Shown: positions 18,752 to 26,306 of the stretch, piece by piece
How the letters are laid out: each line of letters opens with the position of its first letter
Position numbering within the stretch: the stretch's first letter is position 1
Assembly: GCA_016215105.1 (NCBI GenBank)
Contig: JACRLJ010000001.1
Span: 33,461-97,460, forward strand
Direction: 5' to 3'
From: Candidatus Hydrogenedentota bacterium
GTDB taxonomy: Bacteria > Hydrogenedentota > Hydrogenedentia > Hydrogenedentales > SLHB01
DNA length: 64,000 bases
Made by a program: the position numbers and the translations under genes
Notes under the pieces: model-generated
Databases searched by the model: none
Seen by the model: only the letters and a program-made list of their open reading frames with translations
What the model was told of the DNA's origin: nothing

Positions 18752-20155
18752 TCATGCCTCCAACGTCACGACGCCGAAGCGGTCAGCGCCCATTGAACTG
18801 CCTTCGAACACATAGGGGGTAAATCCGCGCGCCTCGGCGTAGCGGTCCACGATGCGTTGAAACGCGGCGCGCGCGCCGCGTAAGCCGAGCAAGGCGACCG
18901 TCCCTCCAGCGCCGCCGCCGGTGATCTTGGCGCCGTAGATGCCGTTCTTTGCGCCTTCTTCGCGCGCGAGCGAAACCAGCAGGTCCGTCGCCTCGGCGCC
19001 GAGACCGCATTCGGAATACGCGTGATGCGATAGGTACATGAGATCGCCCATGAGTTCGAATGCGCGCGTAGACTCTTCGAGACTGGCGCCACGCGCCAAC
19101 TCGGCGAACAAGCGAACACGGGCGTTCTCCTCGACGGCGTAGCGCGTGTTGGCGCGAACGCGATAGGTGTATTCGGGCCGCATCTCGGTAAACGGGTCCA
19201 CGTGAACCTTGGCGGCCTTCAGATAGTCGGCGCCAGTCATCGCTTCCGGGAGACGATTCTCGAACTTCGCGCGAAACTCGGACACGCTCACGTTGGCCAA
19301 GTACCCGTTCCATCGGGCATCGACCCAGCGCGGGATTTCGCCCGACTCGTCGTGCGTTACCGGCAGGCCTTCCCAATCGCACATGAGCTTGTAGCCCATG
19401 AACGCCGCCGCACGGGCCGCCTCGTATTCAATCCCGCTGACGCAGTGGCTGACGCCGGAATCGATTGCCCAGCACTGGAGCGACTCGGGAAGGCGAATGA
19501 GCGGCTCGGGCATGCACGGCTGACAGACCAGCGGCAGGATGTAGCCGTCGTCGCCAAGAACGACGGTGATCTGGTCCATGATGCCGCACGCGGACCGAGC
19601 GATAACATTTTCAACCCACTGGCATGCGGTAGCGAGGTCCACCCCCGCCAGATCGACGCCGTACGCTTTCGCGGCGGGCTTCATTACGGCCACCTCGAGC
19701 GCGGCGGACGAACTGACACCTTTGTTCAGCGGCACGGTCGATTCGATGTACACATTGGCCCCTTTGGTGACGTCCAGCGGGAACCGTTCGCGCAAAAGGT
19801 AGAACGCCCCGAGAATGTACGAGGTCCATTGCGAGCCGGGATCGCGGCTCACCAGTTGACGAACCGCCTCCTCGTCCGTCAGTTCCGCAAAGTCGAACTC
19901 AACACGGTCAAGCCACCCCTTCTCGCGCATCGCGGGATTGAAGAAGACGATGCGGTCGTCGTCGCGCAATTGCACTGCGGCAAACGTGGCTTCGCGAATC
20001 GTCGCTTCAAAGACCAGACCTCCGGTGTAGTCGTCGTTCCCGCCCATGAGATCGAGACGCCCCGGAGCGCGGCCAACGAAGACGGGGCGGCCGGGAAGAA
20101 AGAAGCCACCCGGCTTGCAGAGGCCAGTCACCGTTTGGCGAAAATCAGTGAGCAA
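18752..20155 (-). CDS. GHMP kinase, galactokinase/L-arabinokinase-like
   Basis: A 467-residue GHMP-fold sugar kinase. The N-terminal motif VGRAPGRLDLMGGNDDYTGG replaces the APGRVNLIGEHTDYNGG of galactokinase and recalls the C-terminal kinase of plant L-arabinokinase. The phosphate-binding loop is LNKGVSSSAALEVAVMKPAA and the third motif KITGGGAGGTVALLGL. It probably phosphorylates a monosaccharide at C1. Clustering with a transporter and a sulfatase suggests salvage of a released sugar. The exact sugar is uncertain. Confidence 0.82.
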   Translation of the reverse strand: MLTDFRQTVTGLCKPGGFFLPGRPVFVGRAPGRLDLMGGNDDYTGGLVFEATIREATFAAVQLRDDDRIVFFNPAMREKGWLDRVEFDFAELTDEEAVRQLVSRDPGSQWTSYILGAFYLLRERFPLDVTKGANVYIESTVPLNKGVSSSAALEVAVMKPAAKAYGVDLAGVDLATACQWVENVIARSACGIMDQITVVLGDDGYILPLVCQPCMPEPLIRLPESLQCWAIDSGVSHCVSGIEYEAARAAAFMGYKLMCDWEGLPVTHDESGEIPRWVDARWNGYLANVSVSEFRAKFENRLPEAMTGADYLKAAKVHVDPFTEMRPEYTYRVRANTRYAVEENARVRLFAELARGASLEESTRAFELMGDLMYLSHHAYSECGLGAEATDLLVSLAREEGAKNGIYGAKITGGGAGGTVALLGLRGARAAFQRIVDRYAEARGFTPYVFEGSSMGADRFGVVTLEA

Positions 20156-20256
20156 CGGGGTTCTCCTTGATAATCAGCTAACACCGGCATAGCCGGTCGT
20201 ATGATAAAGCCCCAAAAGGGGCCAACGCCTACCATTTCTCCACATTACTACTAATG

Positions 20257-20368
20257 TGTCATTCTGAGCGGTAGCGAAGAATCTGTCCCGTGCATACCGG
20301 GCACTCTGCTTATCGCGTGTGGCCTTCGCACGTTGGCCTCAGATTCTTCGCTATCGCTCAGAATGACA
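20257..20368. repeat. Inverted repeat with 29-bp arms, copies 2 and 3 of the dispersed repeat
   Basis: The left arm (20257-20285) and right arm (20340-20368) are reverse complements with one mismatch, separated by 54 bases. The shared core is TTCTTCGCTAYCGCTCAGAA. The arms could form a long cruciform or RNA hairpin. The same unit occurs singly at 7648-7675. The rest of the 295-base spacer 20156-20450 has no recognised gene. Confidence 0.8.
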
Positions 20369-20450
20369 TGATGCGCAGATTATCCACCATGTTGCTGGAA
20401 CGAAGGGGCCTGCTCAATTCTTACGGCAGAGCCGGAAGACTAGCCATAAT

Positions 20451-21800
20451 TCACTTCGCCGAGCCAGCCGCGCCCTTGCGCCCCCACTCCGGCACAGCCG
20501 CGATAGCGTCCATGAAATTGTGAATCACATCGGTATGACAATCTTCCTGCCAGCCACCGCGGCGCTGCTTAGGATCGGCGGTCTGATGCGCGGGGCAACC
20601 ATCCTTATCGATGTGATAGACCATCCACGTCAGATTGCGGTACGCCATCTCTTTATACTGTTCACCGCCGCCGGCCGCATAGAACATCGCCGCCACGCCG
20701 CCGAGCTTCGAGCAGGCGCCGCCCCACGGACGCATGTCGGTGTCCTGTTCAAACACAGTAGTCACGCCGCCCGGCTGTTTACCGGAGAAATACTTCAGCG
20801 CAAACTGAATGCACTTCTCGGCGTCCGCTTTCCAATCGGGATCGAGTTTCTCCTTCCGTTCGATGAGATACCGCGCCATCTCGAGCGGGGCCCAGGAGGT
20901 TCGATTGTCCTGGACGTTCTGATCCTCGAAGAACTGTATCCACAGACTCTCCTCGCGCGATTCCGGTGCGGTGAACTGATAGGTTTTGATCCACGTCCAT
21001 AGCGCGTCACGAGCGGGCTGGTACTTGGTGTTGCCTTTGGCGATCAACTCATCGAACAGGCGCAGGATGAAGACCATATTGCCGTTACGTTCCCCTATGT
21101 ACTTGCCCGTGACGGAATCAACGCGGAACGGCCACGGCGCATGCGTAGCGTCGCCTGCCCGCAAGTTCTTCACGAGAACGTCGGCGTTCTGAACGGCCTG
21201 ATCCAAGTACCGCTTATCGCCCACCGCGTCGTACAGCTTTACCAGCGCAAACCCGGCGATCCCGCCCTTGTCCGGCTCGATGCAATTCGGTCCGCCAAAA
21301 TTCTTGTCGTCCTGCGCGCTGACCTTGATTGGAAAATCCGAATTATTGCCCGTGGATCGAGTGAATTTCGGGTACGCACCCTCATCCGCGGTCAGGGTCT
21401 CCTTGACCAGATAGTCCCCCATCTTCTTCGCCCACTCGAGCACCTTGGGATTGGACTTGTCGATGTAGTCGTAATACTTGAGGTAGGAAAGGATGCCCAT
21501 GCCGTCCAGCGTCGCGGGAATGTGGTCCGTCTTGTAGGGCGTATAGTCATCATTCATGAAGGTCGTGAACACGAAGATGGGATACCCGTGCGAATCGACG
21601 GGACACTTGAGATAGAAGTCCATCTCGCGTTGGATAGCGTCATCCCACGATGTCCACGGGACCAGCTTTCCGTCGGCATCATACACCGCTTTGTGAAAGC
21701 CGACTTTTTCCGGCAACGGCGCCGCGGCCTCCTCCGCGCAGACGGCAAATCCCCCAGTGAGCAACACAACCAGAGTCACACTGAAGCGATGCGAGAACAC
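20451..21800 (-). CDS. Exported protein, probable alpha/alpha-toroid glycan-active enzyme
   Basis: The GTG at 21800 has GGAGGG seven bases upstream and yields a clean secretory leader (FSHRFSVTLVVLLTGGFAVC, then AEEAAA); in-frame ATGs at 21815 and 21842 are alternatives. The mature protein is rich in paired helices with aromatic loops (GMGILSYLKYYDYIDKS, GIAGFALVKLYDAVGDKRY, WAPLEMARYLIERKEKLD), which resembles (alpha/alpha)6-barrel glycosidases or lyases. No family was identified with certainty and catalytic residues are unassigned. It stands alone between two spacers. Confidence 0.65.
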   Translation of the reverse strand: MFSHRFSVTLVVLLTGGFAVCAEEAAAPLPEKVGFHKAVYDADGKLVPWTSWDDAIQREMDFYLKCPVDSHGYPIFVFTTFMNDDYTPYKTDHIPATLDGMGILSYLKYYDYIDKSNPKVLEWAKKMGDYLVKETLTADEGAYPKFTRSTGNNSDFPIKVSAQDDKNFGGPNCIEPDKGGIAGFALVKLYDAVGDKRYLDQAVQNADVLVKNLRAGDATHAPWPFRVDSVTGKYIGERNGNMVFILRLFDELIAKGNTKYQPARDALWTWIKTYQFTAPESREESLWIQFFEDQNVQDNRTSWAPLEMARYLIERKEKLDPDWKADAEKCIQFALKYFSGKQPGGVTTVFEQDTDMRPWGGACSKLGGVAAMFYAAGGGEQYKEMAYRNLTWMVYHIDKDGCPAHQTADPKQRRGGWQEDCHTDVIHNFMDAIAAVPEWGRKGAAGSAK

Positions 21801-21958
21801 GGTGAGTCCCTCCATCCGATAGCGACCCCGGAACGATATCATAGACGTGGCCCGCTTCGCATCAGACGGACATAGAGCGACTACGTTCTAGCCGTGCGCG
21901 GAGTGTCCGGCCCGGGCCATTCAATGCTAGTCCTCATCTACAGGTTGATGTAAATGGA

Positions 21959-23194
21959 CTACTTGTTGAGCCGCAAGTTGACGTAGTCGGTAGCTGACAA
22001 GGAGTTCGCCGCCTTGCAGTTCTGGTTGATTGCGCTCGGCGGTACGTTGCTGAACATGATAGGCAAGCCGTTCGCTTTCAGGAAATCCTTCGAATCCATA
22101 AGTTGGAAGTGCAGGTGCGGTTCCGTTGAGTGTCCCGTATTCCCTACAGCGCCAATCACGTCACCCTTGCCCACTCGATCACCCAGCTTCACTCGGATCG
22201 AGCCTTCGCTAAGGTGGGCATAACAACTAAACTCGCCATTTTCATGATCGATGACGACGTAATTGCCCACGACGCAACTGAGGAACCCAATTTTGGGCGC
22301 GAGCTCCGCAGTCAGTTCCTCGAATCGCTCGCGGGAGTAGGCGGACGGATCGCCCATAAGGGATTCGGGAAACCGATCTCCGGTCTCGACGACTACACCG
22401 CTGCCAACAGCCATTACCTCGCGATGGAAGATCGGATAGTCGGAGAGTCTTGCAAGAGACGGCCTGCCAATTCCAGGTGGCTTGCCATCCTCGATCGGGC
22501 CGGCTGCTATGACGTCAATGGCGAATTCTTGAGACAAGGCTGCTCGATGCTGCGCAATGTTCATGGGAAGATTTACGGCGCAAAGGTCACCCTTCAAAGG
22601 GAAGACATAGTCCCCTTTCGATTGGTACGGGGTAAATACGATGGGGCACTGGATGCTCCTCGTCTCAGCTCCCTGCGCAACAACAACCTTCACTCGGATA
22701 TCATCTACTTTGGCCAGGCCCGTAAAGGAGAAATAGACGCCGTTCGAGAGCACTATCACCGCGCTCTCGCCACAGCCTACCGCCTCACTTTCACTGAGCG
22801 TGGTGTTCGCGAACACCATGGAGCCAAACTGCGTCGCCATTCGAGGTTCGTAGACCTCATTGAGAACCCCCTTTCCAAGCTTCTTCTTAAACTGTTCATT
22901 GACTTGCCTGATAAACGCTGGAAGATCGGCGGCGATTCGGTTCATGGCCACCTCCCGGCCTTCCGCCAAGCCGGTAATCTCTACCTCGTTGACCGTAACC
23001 ACATCGGAGTTGCGGTTAATCACAAGTACGTCTGGTAATTTGACGTTGGTCGTCCAGAACTGACCGCATTGCGAGTACAGCGGAATGACCTTCTTGTCTT
23101 TGGTGAGACATTGAACGGAGACCCCATCCAATTGCGCGGACATCGCGGATACGGTAAGGACTGAGTACGCGATAGACAACAGACTCATATCCAA
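21959..23194 (-). CDS. M23-like (LytM) metallopeptidase domain protein, exported
   Basis: A 411-residue protein with a hydrophobic leader (SLLSIAYSVLTVSAMSAQLD). The C-terminal ~150 residues contain LytM-type elements: VGSGVVVETGDR, YAHLSEGSIRVKLGDRVGKG, VIGAVGNTGHSTEPHLHFQL. The last supplies the HxH zinc ligands. The usual first HxxxD ligand pair is not in the standard place; AQHRAALSQEFAIDVIAAG may supply it, as in divergent members. The ~240-residue N-terminal part is unrecognised. Cell-wall or peptide hydrolysis is inferred, activity uncertain. Confidence 0.75.
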   Translation of the reverse strand: MDMSLLSIAYSVLTVSAMSAQLDGVSVQCLTKDKKVIPLYSQCGQFWTTNVKLPDVLVINRNSDVVTVNEVEITGLAEGREVAMNRIAADLPAFIRQVNEQFKKKLGKGVLNEVYEPRMATQFGSMVFANTTLSESEAVGCGESAVIVLSNGVYFSFTGLAKVDDIRVKVVVAQGAETRSIQCPIVFTPYQSKGDYVFPLKGDLCAVNLPMNIAQHRAALSQEFAIDVIAAGPIEDGKPPGIGRPSLARLSDYPIFHREVMAVGSGVVVETGDRFPESLMGDPSAYSRERFEELTAELAPKIGFLSCVVGNYVVIDHENGEFSCYAHLSEGSIRVKLGDRVGKGDVIGAVGNTGHSTEPHLHFQLMDSKDFLKANGLPIMFSNVPPSAINQNCKAANSLSATDYVNLRLNK

Positions 23195-23399
23195 ACGTCC
23201 AAGACTAACCGTGTGTCGCTACTCGGACAATCCATGATGTCTTACCTCCCCTGAATGACTTTGAGGTTAGGCAGTCGCGCGATCAGAAGTCAAGTGCGCG
23301 AATGGCGCCGGGCTCCTCGTTGACAGGACTCAGCATTCGCTGCACAATACGACGCGAACGCTTACCCAAAACAGACACGCTTGGAGAAGGGTATCTGCT

Positions 23400-25682
23400 A
23401 TGGTCACTCTTGCGGCGATTAACACGTTATTCATGTTCGGCGCTTCTGCGGCCGAGACTTCCTCGACGCTGAGAGACAAGACACTCGTCGTGTGGGCGTC
23501 TCTCGCGACGCTGGACCAAAAAGGCGGTACCGCCTTAACCATCGACAATGGCGACTCTACGTTCGACGGTATTGTCTTCGGCGAAATTGCGCCGCGGCGG
23601 TGGATGGCCGGCAGCGACGCGTTCAAGCGGACCAACCGGGAGCAGGACGCGTGGCCCCAGGAGACCGCCGGGCCGGACGTGTTTGTCCAGATGGCTATTG
23701 TCTATCGCGGGATTGAAATTGAACTGTATCGCGACGGCCAGCTCTACGCGAAGTACACGATGCCCAACCTGCCCCAGGCATTCGGTCCCCAGCCCATCGT
23801 CATGTTTGGGCGGCGCCATCTCGACGCAATAGACAAAACCAACTCCTTCAACGGACGCATCAAGGACGCGCGCATTTATGCCAAGGCGCTAGACCCGCCC
23901 ACCATCGCCGCGATGACGCCCGGTCACGTTTCCGCAGACGACTCGCCGTGGGCGTGGTGGTCGTTCGGAGACGAAGGCCTTCGCGAGAAGACAGGCCGCT
24001 TCAATGAGATCAAATTGCTCGGCGACGTTTCAATCAAGGACGGCTGCCTCGTCCTGGCGGGAAACGGAGCGACGCTGATCACTTCCTTCTCCGCAGGGGA
24101 AATCAAGGAAGATATCATCCTCTCGGCGGTGCCACGCGCGTGGTCCAAGGACGGCCCCGTTCCTGACGCCGTCGTGCGCTCGACGCGTCTCCTGCGCGAA
24201 AAACTCCTCGCGGACCCCTACCGTCCGGGGTATCACTTCTGCGTGCAGGAAGATCAGGGCATGCCCGGCGACCCGAACGGAGCGTTCTATCACGACGGGC
24301 GCTATCACCTCATGTACCTCTACAATCGAAGCGGCAAAGGCTTCTCCTGGGGACACATTTCGAGCAAGGACCTCGTCCACTGGCGGAATCATCCCGACGC
24401 CATCGGACCCGGCGCCGGCGACGAGGGGTGTTTCAGCGGCGGCGCGTTCGTGGACGACGACGGCGCGGCCTATTTGTCCTACTGGATGCTGTGGGGCGCG
24501 AAAGGTATCGGCATCGCCAAGAGCGGCGACGCGGACTACAACACCTGGACCAAGTCCGGCGCCAATCCGGTCATCGCGTCAACTGAGATGGGCGTCACCG
24601 AGACCAAGGACGCCAACGGAAAGCCCATCCACTACGGCTCGGCCGACCCGTCGAATATCTGGAAGAAGGACGGCCACTACTACATGCTGACCGGAAGTCT
24701 CCCAACGCTGGACAAGTTCGGGCGCAAGCCCGATTCCCCTCTGGAAGAGCAGGGCGACCGGCTCTACCTCTTCGTGTCGGACGATCTGAAATCGTGGCGC
24801 TACCTCCACGTCTTCTACGATCGCAATCCGGACTGGACCGACCGCAGCGAAGACAACATGTGCCCCAGTTTTCTGCCCCTGCCATCCAGCGCCGAGGGCG
24901 GACCACCCAGCCGCAAACATCTCCTGCTATTCATCAGTCACAACAAGGGCTGCCAGTACTACATCGGCGATTACCGCGACGACCATTTCTTCCCCAACAA
25001 TGACGGCCGCATGTCCTGGATTGACAACGCCTATTTCGCCCCCGAAGCGCTCGTTGACGGCGCGGGCCGCCAAATCATGTGGGCGTGGCTGCTCGACAAT
25101 CCGCCCGGCGAGAAACAAGCGGGCTGGTCGGGCGTCTACGGACTTCCTCGGTCGTTGTGGCTGGGCGACGATGAAACGCTGCGCATGGCCCCCGTTAAAG
25201 AACTGGAAATGCTTCGCGACCACGAGCAGTCGTGGACCGATCTCGCGGTAGCCGCTGGCGCCACGCGCAAACTCGAAGGCGTCACGGGCGACTCCTGCGA
25301 GCTCCGGCTTGAAGTTGCGCTCGGCAGCGCGGCTCGCTGCGGCCTTACAGTCCGCGCCTCGGACAACGCGGAAGAAGTAACGCTCGTGTACTACGACGCA
25401 CAGAAGAAGGAACTCGTCTTGGATTCAACCAAGAGCGGCATACCCGGCCGTCTCACGGTCGAACGCGCGCCCTTTGCCCTGAAAGTCGGCGAGCCCCTCA
25501 CCCTTCGCGTGTTTGTGGACAAATCGATCGTCGAGGTGTTCGCCAACGACCGTCAGGCCATCGGACGCCGCGTCTACCCAACCCGCGCCGACAGCCTCGG
25601 CGTATACCTCTTCTCCGAAGGCGGCGACGCAACATTCAAGTCCGTCAAAGCCTGGCGAATGATGCCGTCTCAGCCGTATTAA
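23400..25682 (+). CDS. GH32-family glycosidase with N-terminal LamG-like domain, exported
   Basis: A 760-residue protein. A short leader (MVTLAAINTLFMFGASAAET) is followed by a concanavalin/LamG-like domain (to ~residue 180, with VYRGIEIELYRDGQLYAKY and GRIKDARIYAKALDP), then the GH32 propeller: QGMPGDPNGAFYHDGRYHLM (Asp291 as the nucleophile), WGHISSKDLVHWRNHP, SADPSNIWKKDGHYYM, and DNMCPSFLPL where ECP is expected. The C-terminal sandwich has LRVFVDKSIVEVFANDRQAI. It probably cleaves a fructan or related beta-fructoside. GAAGGG precedes the start. Confidence 0.88.
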   Translation: MVTLAAINTLFMFGASAAETSSTLRDKTLVVWASLATLDQKGGTALTIDNGDSTFDGIVFGEIAPRRWMAGSDAFKRTNREQDAWPQETAGPDVFVQMAIVYRGIEIELYRDGQLYAKYTMPNLPQAFGPQPIVMFGRRHLDAIDKTNSFNGRIKDARIYAKALDPPTIAAMTPGHVSADDSPWAWWSFGDEGLREKTGRFNEIKLLGDVSIKDGCLVLAGNGATLITSFSAGEIKEDIILSAVPRAWSKDGPVPDAVVRSTRLLREKLLADPYRPGYHFCVQEDQGMPGDPNGAFYHDGRYHLMYLYNRSGKGFSWGHISSKDLVHWRNHPDAIGPGAGDEGCFSGGAFVDDDGAAYLSYWMLWGAKGIGIAKSGDADYNTWTKSGANPVIASTEMGVTETKDANGKPIHYGSADPSNIWKKDGHYYMLTGSLPTLDKFGRKPDSPLEEQGDRLYLFVSDDLKSWRYLHVFYDRNPDWTDRSEDNMCPSFLPLPSSAEGGPPSRKHLLLFISHNKGCQYYIGDYRDDHFFPNNDGRMSWIDNAYFAPEALVDGAGRQIMWAWLLDNPPGEKQAGWSGVYGLPRSLWLGDDETLRMAPVKELEMLRDHEQSWTDLAVAAGATRKLEGVTGDSCELRLEVALGSAARCGLTVRASDNAEEVTLVYYDAQKKELVLDSTKSGIPGRLTVERAPFALKVGEPLTLRVFVDKSIVEVFANDRQAIGRRVYPTRADSLGVYLFSEGGDATFKSVKAWRMMPSQPY

Positions 25683-26306
25683 TCGGCAAACCGTGAATAC
25701 GCAAGAACTTTGACCGAAATTACTTCGCCAAGCTCGTTTGCGAATGTAGCGTGCAATTGTGGCCGCCAATTTCATCTTGATACGTTTATTTCGGATCCAA
25801 GTCTTCGGGGCTGGTATGGCTAACGGATAGTCCGGCTTTTCCAAAGCCGGATGGGACGCGCATAGGAACTTTTCGGAGCATAAAGACTGAAGGGAGGCTG
25901 TTGTTCGGGACGTTCCGGTTTTGGAAAAACCGGACTACTTGGAGCGCAAGCCGGTCCATCCGCCGATTTCGACTTGACACGTTTATTTCGGCGCCAAGTC
26001 TACGTGAACTTCAGCAATCTCGAATTTCTTTCTGCCCCACCTCTCTTCGTATCAGTCCCGCATCTTGTCATTCAAGAGACCCTTTGCGAATTCCGGCGAA
26101 TCTAAACGCAAGCGCCCAAACAAAACAGGCGCCGCCGGCAACGCCTTGACAGCCTACATCAATAGTACGATAATTGGATCGGTGGATATTGCGCCTCAGG
26201 AGGGCCACTAGGGTTGCCCCACGGCCGGCGATCATTGCGGTATCGCGGGTCCGAGGGAGTCGGAACAATATTGAAGGTGTGGGCAGAAAAAGCGGGGAAT
26301 ACCAGC
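25683..26306. other. 624-base spacer before the repeat-protein pair
   Basis: No gene was recognised here. It holds the repeat/hairpin element at 25763-26001 and the leader of the first repeat-protein gene. A frame in phase with that gene opens at a TTG (26214), but the conserved start is the ATG at 26307. Confidence 0.6.
25763..26001. repeat. Direct-repeat pair flanking two opposed hairpins
   Basis: A 42-nt unit at 25763-25804 recurs at 25960-26001 with six mismatches; both contain CGTTTATTTCGG and CCAAGTCT. Between them lie two perfect 9-bp hairpins with 3-base loops, 25831-25851 (TCCGGCTTT stem) and 25914-25934 (TCCGGTTTT stem), each joined to TAGTCCGG or its complement so that they face each other. 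The whole looks like a short non-coding repeat element. Confidence 0.65.

Noticed and set aside
25683-26306. tRNA or other stable RNA gene in the spacer
   Set aside because: The hairpins do not form a cloverleaf and no T-loop GTTCRA or CCA-like end was found.
26214-26306. Earlier TTG start for solenoid paralog A
   Set aside because: Paralog B starts at the residue matching 26307, and both share AAGCGGGGAAT just upstream of that ATG.
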